DNA from: Bolinopsis microptera
Lineage: Eukaryota; Ctenophora; Tentaculata; Lobata; Bolinopsidae
Assembly (NCBI RefSeq): GCF_026151205.1
Contig: NC_087080.1
Coordinates: 16,653,337-16,717,336, forward strand
Length of the DNA: 64,000 bases
Reading direction: 5' to 3'
Below the pieces are notes generated by a model, which worked only from the letters and a program-made list of their open reading frames with translations, ran no database searches and had not been told where the DNA came from. Both the position numbers and the translations under genes were made by a program. Position 1 is the stretch's first letter. Each line of letters opens with the position of its first letter. Positions 1 through 17,237 of this stretch are shown piece by piece.

Positions 1-1250
1 GTGAGCAGGAGCATGGAGTTCGCTCAGATAGATGCGTATGTGGTTGCTGAACCGAGGGATCTAGAGCACACCATGCCTGAGCTACCCAACTGCGAGGAAC
101 CTTTCAGGTGAGACAATCTACTTACTTACCTACTCAGGTACCACTTATTTAGGTACCTTCTGGTGTCTTAGGTACCTACTCAATGTACCATGAAGTATTA
201 GTAGTAGAATGAAGTTAGTGTTTAATAACACTTGCTCCTAGGTTCAGGAACAGATACAAGTCAGTGAAGTTACGTTGGAACTACGGTAACTCGTGGAGTA
301 ACGCTGACTCTGACGGTATGAACAGTGCGGGAGTGTCCGCTAGTACGCTCTACTTCCCTAACTTCTCTCACTTCCCAGACATGGACTCCCTGACAGAGGA
401 GCACTGTGACAACTCCATACCTCATCTCAGGGTGGGCAAGTACGTGCTGGCTATGTTCGGGTCCGTACAGGAGATCAGAGACGCTATCAACAACGGCACC
501 TTCCCCGAGGTATATGCGGAGGAGGAGGAAGGAATGGTTCACCCTTTACACTACCAGTTTGCAGACAAGACTGGAGACGCTGTGATCCTGGAGTACACCA
601 AACAGAGGGGTAGACAAGTGTACAACAACACTGTGGGAGTCCTCACTAACTCACCCAACTACGACTGGCACATGGAGAACTTGAGGAACTACCCTCAGCT
701 GCGTCCTGAGAACTGGGGTGAGGTCCACGGTATGAAGTCTAACGGAGGGTCTGGAACTACTGGAATGCCTGGTGACTACTCCTCTCCCAGTCGCTTCATT
801 AAAGCTGCTACTCTGCTCAAGCACGTTAATAAACCCCAGACCAAGAATGAAGCTCTCATGCAATCATTCCATCTGATGAATGCTGCTGACATTCCACAGG
901 GAATAGTGATGTTCGGGTCCCACAGTGAAGACGAAGAGGAGGAGCAGTCCAAGGAGTCCAACAAGAAGGACAAGAAGAACAAGAAAAACAAGAAGGATAA
1001 GAAGGCAAAGTCTCGCTCTACGAGGAATGCTCACGAGGATGTTGATTACGACCAGACATCGTGGATAGCAGTGAAGAGTCTGACAGAGGGATGTCTATAC
1101 TACCGAGGTTACAGCGACATTTCCATCAGACGGGTCTGTCTGGACAGCACCAGTGAAGACAGGACCATGGTTCTCCCTGTGGACGGCAAGTGGAAAAACA
1201 GCTACAAGGACGTCACTAATGACATGGAAGAGTGGGAAGGACAATATTAA
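1..1250 (+). CDS. Choloylglycine hydrolase-like (linear amide C-N hydrolase) gene, 3' part
   Basis: Two exons are visible: 1-107 (runs in from the left edge) and 242-1250 with a TAA stop. The GT-AG intron at 108-241 joins them in phase 2. About 371 residues are present. Family hallmarks are the early RSMEF segment, GMNSAGVSASTLYFP, then VLTNSPNYDWHMENLRNY and GDYSSPSRF, which are the conserved blocks of the choloylglycine hydrolase / penicillin V acylase (C59, Ntn-hydrolase) family. Members cleave amide bonds of bile salts, penicillin V or N-acyl amides using an N-terminal cysteine. That cysteine lies upstream of the window, so catalytic competence cannot be judged. A highly charged insert (acidic run, then repeated KKDKKNKK) sits at about residues 255-285 and is unusual for the family. 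The substrate is unknown. Confidence 0.85.
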
Positions 1251-1653
1251 GTGATAATTATATCATTAATTATAATTGTATAATTAATTACAGTTAATTA
1301 TTGATTGTAACTGAACGACTGTACCTTTTAGATAATTTTATAGTTCTGTGTTCTTCGGTCATTCAATATCCTGAATTGAATATAATATTTTAATTGCATT
1401 TTCTTTCTTATTTTTAATCATTATTTACTGTAACTCGATTTTGTATCACTTTCAGCATTACTACTTCTTATTCTTAAAAAGAAACATTTTGTTGTTCAGT
1501 TTTCTTGTTAAAACGACTAAAATTTGCTGTTCAATTATTTTGCCGTTCATGTCAAATCTCGTAGACATAAATGAGATAAATCCAACAAAGTGTTCGGATT
1601 CAGCGTGTGAAATAAACTCAAATATAGCTCTTCTCAAAATTGTGGGCTAATAT
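1251..1653. other. 3' flank of the hydrolase gene, no further gene seen
   Basis: AT-rich sequence after the stop codon, presumably 3' UTR and spacer. A short open frame at 1441-1650 has no recognisable features. Confidence 0.5.
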
Positions 1654-1838
1654 GGGGTCGTTCACATATTACGCAATCATTTTTTGGAACATTTTTACCC
1701 CCCCCCCCCCCCCCCCCCCCCTCCGTAATCGGTTTTACACATAGCTATTGTGTCAAAATTACACTAGCGTAATCATTCGGAACCCCCCCCCCCCCCCCCC
1801 CACCCCTCAACTGATTACGTAATATGTGAACGACCCCT
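1654..1838. mobile_element. MITE with GGGGTCGTTCACATATTACG terminal inverted repeats
   Basis: The left end GGGGTCGTTCACATATTACG and the right end CGTAATATGTGAACGACCCC are near-perfect inverted repeats. The interior has two long poly-C tracts (from about 1698 and 1783). TAT flanks both sides, so a 2-3 bp target duplication is possible. It is non-coding. A related end lies at 60854-60905 in a DDOST intron. Confidence 0.75.
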
Positions 1839-2070
1839 ATGTTCAATGCTAATGTTAGCTGATTTCATGCCCGTGTATCAAACGAATCTTAACAAAATGG
1901 GGGTTACAAAAATCAATAAAAACAGCAAACTGCTAAAAACTTAATAAAACGTGCATATCCCAAGATCTACAGGAAAACTACACACCTGCGTCGAGTAATG
2001 CTATCATAAACCAACTCACATTACACAATTACAAGGTTTTAGGTTCTCAGTTCACTTCAACGCAATGTAT

Positions 2071-2267
2071 TTAACACACATATCCTGGAAAGGGGAAACA
2101 AAGTTTGTTCAACAGTTTCTTTAACCTGGCTGAACGTCTCCCTGAACTGCCTCCCTCGTCTAGGGACACCTCTAGAAACACATCAGGTTCCAACTTCTTC
2201 ACATTCAGCTTAGCAGCGTCGTCCCCTGCTTTAGTGGTACCCGGGTCTGCTTCTGGTAAATTATTCT
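2071..2267 (-). CDS. Orphan terminal coding exon of an unrecognised gene
   Basis: On the minus strand an acceptor (TTAAACAG, plus 2268-2275) is followed by an open frame of 64 codons ending in TAA at 2073-2071. The protein is hydrophilic and lysine/arginine-rich near its end (SGRRSARLKKLLNKL) and finishes CFPFPGYVC. No upstream exon was identified. The 2 kb transposon at 2526-4549 lies immediately upstream in the minus direction and may separate it from the rest of its gene. It is called on open frame and acceptor only. Confidence 0.35.
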
Positions 2268-2521
2268 CTGTTTAAGCAGATATACCCGGGAGTGGAGCTT
2301 TACGTTTCAATTGTAACTATAATGACATGTATGACTTTTGTAATTAGACAACATATAGCGTTACAACAATGCAGAAATACGGTAATATTCTGAACTACTT
2401 GATATTCAATTTGAAGATGAGGTTCTTTAAATTACAATTTAGGGGTAAAAACTGTGTAGTTATCAAATAATAATTAGAGCGAGAGGATCAATACAATGTA
2501 AATTGTAATCGTATAGAGTTA

Positions 2522-4553
2522 TTAAAGGACCAGTTAACTGAAAAAAAAGTTGTCCTCATATTTTGACAGATTGTGACAAATAGCAAACTAAGCAACGTGT
2601 CGAAATTCCTAAATCTCTAACTGCTCTCTAACGCGTGTAAATAGCGTTTGTATTATTTTGGCGATGACGTCATAAAGTCCCTTGCGCGCGCAGAAGAGCT
2701 CGTGAGACTGTATTTTACAGGTAGAAAATGGACATAATACAATGTTTTTCCCCGAATAACTCGAAAAGTAAGTAATTTAGGGTACATGTTGCTTCATAAG
2801 TTGTATATAAACATGGCCATTCTGCACAATTTGCACACATTCAAAAACCTTTAGGGCCTTCATAGCCCAATTTATTAGATATCCATAGTTTTGCATGATT
2901 TCTGGAACCGAAAATCAGTTTTTCGCCAATAAATGAAAAAGTAAGCACTTTAAGGCATATGTTTGTTCGTAAGTCATATATTAATATGCTAATTGCGGTT
3001 CTTTTGCACCCTCTCTAAAGACTCTATCACGATCCTATCGAAAATGGGCTCAGCACCACGCCCAAAATGGTTTTTGGCGAATTTATCGAAAAGCAAGGAT
3101 TTTAGGCCATGTGTTGCTCAATAACTCCTATATAAACATGCATATGCGGCTTTGTTCAAGCCTATTTTGAAGTCTAGTCTCTACGACCTTCAGAAGCAAG
3201 GGGTCGGTTACGTTATTGGGTCAATATGGGCGTGGCCCTCCTGGGTTTTCTCCACGGTCAAAAAATGTCTCCAAACGAAAATCGTTTATTCATACCTTCG
3301 GGAAGGTCTGTGCAAAGTTTCGTGAGTATTTGAATATTTGCAGGTTCATTTCCATAAATGTCCATAAATGACTGGACTACACAACTTTAGAGTTAACTTT
3401 AGAGAAACTCATTAGTCATTTATCTCAAATCAAGCTGTTAGTGTCCATGATCAACCTGTGGCGACAATGTTTTACGTGAAATGTAAAAATCAGGAGTAAT
3501 ATAAAAAGTGTATTTTTAGATTAAAGTGCTAGCTCATAGTTTTAGAATTGTATTGATTAACGTTGGTCGTTTAGCCACCTAACAATCGATCGTGCCGTAA
3601 TATATGGCCAGAGAATAATAGGGTCTTGGAAATTCTATAGTTGTTCAGTGGGTCGATTGACTGAACACGTTTGCACTTGGTATTTAAACTTACCAGTAGT
3701 TTATTTATGTTATGTACCGATGATAATGCAATTAGGATAACAACTAGGTAAGCCGTAAGTCTAATTCAAAACACACCGCACACTGTACACTCCGATCCCA
3801 TCAGTATTACTATTTGGTAGACCGGGTATTTTGGCGGGAATTCTGTTCCCACGGCACTGTTCTGATAGAAGCTACTTCTGCTAATGGTCCCAGAGGAACG
3901 GCCGTAAAGTATCCAGACTTATTGTCTCCTGTACTGGCTGACACATGCGGATTAATGTTATATGCTATAACTATAATTGCTCTCGGAATTGAACAAACTC
4001 CTACTTATCTAGATCCTTTCTAAATTCGTTAGAGTTTCATGGACTGGGGAAAAATAATCGGTACAGTCTCCCTGCTTGTGTAATTAAGCAATGAAAACAA
4101 TCCAAAATTATCACATATATGACATAAGAACTGTAATATTAGAAACTTTCTAACCGTACATTCACCCGCCACTGTTCAAGAACCTATATCACTGTTTAAA
4201 ATCATGACGTGAGCACTGTACATCAAATCAGCTATTCCTTTAGTTAGGATGATAGCCAAAACTATAAGGATTTTGGAGAACTAGGATAATAGTCATAATT
4301 CTAAAATTCGAGTGAGTTACACGTGTTTTATTGACGATGATAAACATTTGTAATGTAAATTACGCCATGCAAGCGCGCACTGAGGGACTTTATGACGTCA
4401 CGAGGCCACAGCTTATTATTGCAATAACACGCGTTACAAGTACGCTAGAGAGTTGGTTCTTTCGGCGATACGATTCTTTACCAGTTTGTCACAGCTGATT
4501 TAAATCTAAGCCAAATTGGAGACTACAAATTTTTCAGTTAACTGGTCCTTTAA
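2522..4553. mobile_element. 2 kb DNA transposon with long TIRs and TTAA flanks
   Basis: The ends are AGGACCAGTTAACTGAAAAA (from 2526) and its reverse complement (ending 4549), each bordered by TTAA (2522-2525 and 4550-4553). Imperfect inversion continues inward: GACGTCATAAAGTCCC at about 2665 mirrors GGGACTTTATGACGTC at about 4385, so the TIRs are roughly 170 bp. The interior (2750-3300) holds three degenerate direct repeats around TCGAAAAGTAAG / TATATAAACATG. No transposase frame is present. TTAA flanks suggest piggyBac-type mobilisation, but the termini do not begin CCC. Confidence 0.75.
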
Positions 4554-4828
4554 ACTGTTGCATTGTTATTACTAGCAGGGTACCCGATATTGTGGGATTG
4601 TGGGATTGTATGTTACGTCAATTTTCTCACTGAGAAAGACCAAGCGTTTACCAACATATCCGACTAGAAAGTTATCCAAAAAATAGAAATTACGTCTGAA
4701 TGTCTTATTGTACCCCCGGCCCTCCCCCATCCCCCCCACCCCGTGTACTGTTGGTGGTGAAGCAAATAAAATTTGGAAATGATATAATCTCAGGTAATAA
4801 ATCTGTAACTGTAACTTGTTTACCTCAG

Positions 4829-7086
4829 GCAAAGCAAGACGTGTGGAAAGATGATTATTTGCTGAATCGGAGCCTACGAAAAAGACACAGGGTAAGTAAC
4901 AGTGAGAACTGTGGATTTAATTTTACGGATCTAATGTAATAAACATTACACTAACATACACTAACATACACTAGTAACATACACTAACATACACTAACAT
5001 ACACTAACAACAGTATTCATGTTTAATTTAAGGAACGTACAGTAATAAGACAGTAGATTGAAAGAAAAATAGAAACTCTTCATATTTTCTTTGGTTATAA
5101 CTTATCATAAACAAGGAGACAGAGATATTACTTTTTATTGTGCTCGATATTATTGATAACTTTTACTCAAGGTGAGAAATTACGAGTCATATCTTGCAGG
5201 ACGATAGGAAGAGTGACAAAGCCGCTGATAAGTTTCTGAAGAAAGAAATGGGTCTAGATGTGAAGATGTTACCAACCACAAAGAACGACAAAATAACATC
5301 ATCTCTAGTCAGATTTACCACTAACAGTATGTAAAATAACATCATCTCTAGTCAGATTTACCACTAACAGTATGTAAAATAACATCATCTCTAGTCAGAT
5401 TTACTACTAACAGTATGTAAATACATGATCTCTAGTCAGATTTACCACTAACAGTATGTAAAATAACATCATCTCTAGTCAGATTTACCACTAACAGTAT
5501 ACAAAATAACATCATCTCTAGTCAGATTTACCACTAACAGTATATAAAATAACATCATCTCTAGTCAGATTTACCACTAACAGTATGTAAAATAACATCA
5601 TCTCTAGTCAGATTTACCACTAACAGTATGTAAAATAACATCATCTCTAGTCAGATTTACCACTAACAGTATGTAAAATAACATCATCTCTAGTCAGATT
5701 TACCACTAACAGTATGTAAAATAACATCATCTCTAGTCAGATTTACCACTAACAGTATGTAAAATAACATCATCTCTAGTCAGATTTACCACTAACAGTA
5801 TGTAAAATAACATCATCTCTAGTCAGATTTACCACTAACAGTATGTGCAACATGCTTTTTGCATTGCATACTATTCACTTATTAATTACAAACTCTTTCT
5901 CGTCTGAAAGAAAAACCCTCTTTTCCATTTGAATATCATTTTATATTTAGTGAAAAGGGAACTTTAGAAAATGGAATACATTATAGCCAATCTCTATAGA
6001 GTGAATACGAACTTGGAGCCTTTTGATAATATTATCCCAGTTGTGACTGTGCTTTTCTTTCTTAGTTTGAAGCAGAATTCGGAACGTTTCTGAATAAACT
6101 GAGTCAGAAGTTTTTTCTAAAAATTAATGGAATAAGTTACAGTTACGCTACTCTGAAACTAAATAATGTAACTGTGCAATAAAACCCCTTACTTGGTTAA
6201 CATGGTTACTGTATCTGCGAAACATTATCTTAACTTTAGCCCTTCTTTTCTCAGAGGACGGATTGAAGTTAAATAAGAAGTCAGCTATCAGCTCAATATT
6301 CACTGACAAAAGAACGAAGCTGCTCACTTCTCTCAAACACTCTGGAGTAAAGTGCTCGGCTGACACCGACAAAGACAATCAAGTGAATGTTTCTAATTTA
6401 GTTAAGGTAAGCTCATAGTGACACGGTTATTAACGAAATATAGTTTCTAATTCAAGCATTTACCACTTAGCCTTAATTCCTATAAACCTATAAATAACAT
6501 GTGTTTTATATCTCTACGCTCTTTTCGTTATGAATATCCATATCTGTCGACTATTCACTGCAGTACTATATATCTTTTATATTTTCTTTTATAATTTTAA
6601 TTCTTGAAACTAACCGTAATACAGGTTCAAGGGAAAAGGAGACGGTCTGCAGAAACCTCCTCCTCCTCCTCAAGTTTCTCCTCCTCCTCCTCCTCAAGTA
6701 TCTCCTCATCAGAAGTGTTTTTACCTGCTAAGAAACCGTTCAGAAGACGTTCAGAACCCTCTTGTAATATATCAGCTGGGAAGGAGAGGGCACCCTCTTG
6801 TAATATATCAGCTGGGAAGGAGAGGGCACCCTCTTGTAATATATCAGCTGGGAAGGAGAGGGCACCCTCTTGTAGTATATCAGCTGGGAAGGAGAGGGCA
6901 GCTAATGGAATAGATACTGGTGAAACTTCCGGCCAGACTATTCAAGCTATTTTAAGCAGTAATAAAACTGATGGTTTTAGCACAGAACGTTCAGATATAG
7001 CGCCTAATAACCTTAGTTCAGTGAGTAGTGGTGCACTGTTAGTGAGTAGTTTAGTGAGTGGATACTCATCTAGTGATTCAGGATGA
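4829..7086 (+). CDS. YJU2B: YJU2B/CCDC130-like splicing factor, 3' exons
   Basis: Four exons join in phase: 4829-4891, 5200-5326, 6255-6406 and 6625-7086 (TGA). The protein reads WKDDYLLNRSLRKRHR, then GLDVKMLP, then NVSNLVKVQGKRRRSAE, and ends SSLVSGYSSSDSG. These match in order the C-terminal half of CCDC130/YJU2B (CWC16 family), including the KDDxxLNxxLRxxxR block and the terminal SLVxxYSxS motif. Family members act in the spliceosome. The N-terminal zinc-binding CWC16 domain was not found between 1251 and 4828, so the gene is 5'-incomplete, broken by the 2522-4553 transposon, or misassembled. Exon 4 has a serine run and four tandem copies of a 12-residue unit containing SCNISAGKER. Confidence 0.75.
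4945..5010. repeat. 10-bp tandem repeat (ACTAACATAC) inside a YJU2B intron
   Basis: About six copies of an ACTAACATAC-type unit lie between the 4829-4891 and 5200-5326 exons. Each copy contains CTAAC, the animal branch-point consensus. Confidence 0.8.
5290..5846 (+). repeat. 43-bp minisatellite repeating the exon end and 5' splice site
   Basis: About 13 copies of a 43-bp unit that begins AAAATAACATCATCTCTAGT and ends CCACTAACAGTATGT. The first copy is the last 37 bases of coding exon 5200-5326 plus its donor GTATGT. The remaining copies repeat exon tail and donor through the intron. Only the first donor keeps the frame open, because reading past it meets TAA at once. Confidence 0.95.
6770..6900 (+). 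repeat. 36-bp in-frame coding repeat in YJU2B
   Basis: Four tandem copies of a 36-bp unit encode a 12-residue repeat (SCNISAGKER followed by AP). The last copy has serine for asparagine. The length is a multiple of three, so the frame is kept. Confidence 0.95.
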
Positions 7087-7390
7087 GCGTTAGGGTGATT
7101 CTTTTCTTTAATGTAAAAGTAAAATAGTTATCCCTCTAGTAGCTTCTCTTAATCATTCAATTTAAGTTATTTTTTGAAAATTATTGTGAATTTGTTAAAG
7201 TTTTAAATATATTTTCGATGTATGCCAGAATCCTTTGCTTATTAATTTTATTAATTATAAGCTGTGTACAGGTAATTTGCAGTTTTAATGGAGCAAAAGT
7301 ATTAAAACATGATAAAAATGAATACTCTGTAGGTAAAGAAGAACGCAATAAAAAAGGCTTGAGTCAAGAATTGGATTAATTGAAACCCCC

Positions 7391-7456
7391 CTTTAGTTTC
7401 AGGGACAAAAGAAAATCGTGATTCCGCACATGCCGCGATTTCCTTTTGTCCCTGTT
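7391..7456. repeat. Foldback hairpin
   Basis: CAGGGACAAAAGAAAATCG is followed after a short loop by CGATTTCCTTTTGTCCCTG, an almost perfect 19-bp stem. It lies between the YJU2B stop and the HINFP start. Confidence 0.85.
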
Positions 7457-7557
7457 TAGTTTTGACGGATATTTAACAACCTATAATCTGTATATATAAC
7501 AACTTGTGAGCCAGATTCTACTATTAGGTATGATATGGAGATAGTTCTACTAGAAAT

Positions 7558-15396
<7,839 letters not shown>

Positions 15397-15558
15397 ATAG
15401 CTTGTGTTTTCTGACTAATATCTTTTGATAGTGGAACTGTGTTTAACACATTGTTGAATATTCGAATAAAGGGACGTCAGCCTCATTAGAGTATTTTTTT
15501 CCAATTTCTAATCTCCGGTTAAAAATAGAACGGTTGTGTAAGAAATCTATTTTAAGGA

Positions 15559-15677
15559 AGAATCCTCTTAGCTTTGTCACTGTGACAAATGTCACTTAGC
15601 TTTGTCACTGTGACAAATGAATCCTCTTAGCTTTGTCACTGTGACAAATGTCACTTAGCTTTGTCACTGTGACAAAT
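15559..15677. repeat. Short tandem repeat with TTTGTCACTGTGACAAA palindromes
   Basis: Four copies of TTTGTCACTGTGACAAAT in two paired units downstream of HINFP. Each copy is a perfect palindrome (TTTGTCAC / GTGACAAA). Confidence 0.9.
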
Positions 15678-16033
15678 TAATTTTTATCCAGAATTGAACT
15701 ATCTTGACCAGTTACCAGTTATATACATTGAACAAATTTGAACATTATTTATTTATAATATTTATTATTGATGCGAATGATAGCTTGATAAAAGATATTT
15801 ACAGTCGATTTAAGCTGAACGTCAGGGTTAGAATTTAAAAAACGATTTATTCCTGAATATTTGAATCATTATGATGAGCAAGTGTACCAAATAAAGTTAT
15901 AATACTTGTGTAATTATCTATTGCAGTTTAACTGAATTAATTTAATGACCGTTTCCTTCCAAATTTCGAAGTTTCCAAGCGCAATATTGGCAACTCCTCG
16001 CGGAGTCTGCTATTAGGTGGATATTAGGTGGTA

Positions 16034-16097
16034 TTATGACCCACTTGTGTTGTTAGGTGGTATTGTTCCAATAATGACCCACTTGTGTTGTTAGGTG
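16034..16097. repeat. Direct repeat upstream of EFCAB11 start
   Basis: Two copies of ATGACCCACTTGTGTTGTTAGGTG. The second ends three bases before the ATG at 16100. GTTGTTAG|GTG could be a leader acceptor, but this is not shown. Confidence 0.7.
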
Positions 16098-16099
16098 TG

Positions 16100-16528
16100 A
16101 TGACGCTGGTAACAGATCCTGACAGAATACGAGCTGTTTTCAAGAAGTACAGCACAGACTCTACATACCTTACTCGTAAACAATACAAGGTAGCCGCTCT
16201 TGCTATATCCGGCTACAAACCCTCTAAAAGCATGGTGGAGAGACTGTATCGAGATATGGAGGTGGGTGATACCTTGGATATAGACACTTTCACCAGGATA
16301 CAACTGGAACAAGCTAAACTAAGGAGTACTTCAGAAACACTGAAACAGATCTTCCAGTCATTTGACTGGTCTTGTAACGGGTTCATATCTAAAAGTGACT
16401 TTCTGAGGGCAGTGAGAGAGGTGATGCCTAACTACTCCACTGCTGAGGACGTGTTTGATAAAGCAGATTGGGACCAGGATGGGAGGATTAGTTGGAGAGA
16501 CTTTGTTTCTCTCATGGGTGTCACGTGA
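16100..16528 (+). CDS. EFCAB11: EF-hand domain protein EFCAB11
   Basis: A single-exon frame of 142 residues starting at the ATG at 16100. Two EF-hand pairs are seen. The motif SGYKPSKSMVERL after the first half matches the diagnostic GYKPSK of EFCAB11. The third loop (DWSCNGFISKSD) is weak. The fourth (DWDQDGRISWRD) has acidic residues at 1, 3 and 5 with Asp at position 12, so it should bind calcium. The length is close to the vertebrate protein (about 160). Its cellular role is poorly known. Confidence 0.85.
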   Translation: MTLVTDPDRIRAVFKKYSTDSTYLTRKQYKVAALAISGYKPSKSMVERLYRDMEVGDTLDIDTFTRIQLEQAKLRSTSETLKQIFQSFDWSCNGFISKSDFLRAVREVMPNYSTAEDVFDKADWDQDGRISWRDFVSLMGVT

Positions 16529-16560
16529 GACAGTCCACTTAGATTCTAGTACTTTGGAGA

Positions 16561-16738
16561 AATCTAACTTATATCAGATGTTTAATGTTTTTACAAGCAA
16601 GGCTAGCAGTAATATATCAGATGTTTGATGTTTTTACAAGCAAGGCTAGCAGTAATACATCAGATGTTTAATGTTTTTACAAGCAAGGCTAGCAGTAATA
16701 TATCAGATGTTTAATGTTTTTACAAGCAAGGCTAGCAT
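16561..16738. repeat. Minisatellite downstream of EFCAB11
   Basis: Four copies of a roughly 43-bp unit containing ATATCAGATGTTTAATGTTT and ACAAGCAAGGCTAGCAGTAA. It is probably in the 3' UTR. Confidence 0.9.
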
Positions 16739-17091
16739 TAACTACCACATAGGTACGTGGCTATATGAGATGGTTATATTATGAGATTTTTGCCAGTTTG
16801 ATAGTTTATTCTGTCAACAATTTTTACCATCCGAAGTAATTCGTTTAAACTTGACGACTCATGCCAAGACACGTGTATAATGTATATATCAATCAGCAAG
16901 GAATTACAAGATATATCCCTTTTAAATATTATATTATTTGTATAATGTATATATAATATATATTCTATTGTACAGACTAAAGCATTTCTACATTATCTTA
17001 CATTATTATGGAACTATTATTTTTTAATTCAAGTTCATACATCGTACCTATACTTACTTCTGAAAACTATTTTCAATATCAATTAGACCAT

Positions 17092-17220
17092 TCATAATCT
17101 GATTAACTAATTAACATCTGATTAACTAATTAACATCTGATTAACTAATTAACATCTGATTAACTAATTAATATCTGATTAACTAATTAACATCTGATTA
17201 ACTAATTAACATCTGATAAA
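17092..17220. repeat. 19-bp tandem repeat before the GCN2 start
   Basis: About six copies of TAACTAATTAACATCTGAT, followed by CTAATCTCGCAG|GGTAAATG. The CGCAG five bases before the ATG at 17238 looks like a leader-intron acceptor, with CTAAT branch-like motifs repeated ahead of it. Confidence 0.85.
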
Positions 17221-17237
17221 CTAATCTCGCAGGGTAA

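Noticed and set aside
3814-4023. 69-codon frame inside the TTAA element as a transposase remnant
   Set aside because: No DDE-like or other transposase motif and no flanking homology.
4572-4939. Frames around 4700 as the YJU2B N-terminus
   Set aside because: They read through a C-rich tract and an apparent intron and show no CWC16 zinc-binding residues.
5290-5846. CRISPR-like array
   Set aside because: Units are contiguous with no spacers and the context is an animal gene. The same holds for the arrays at 11364, 33661 and 37226.
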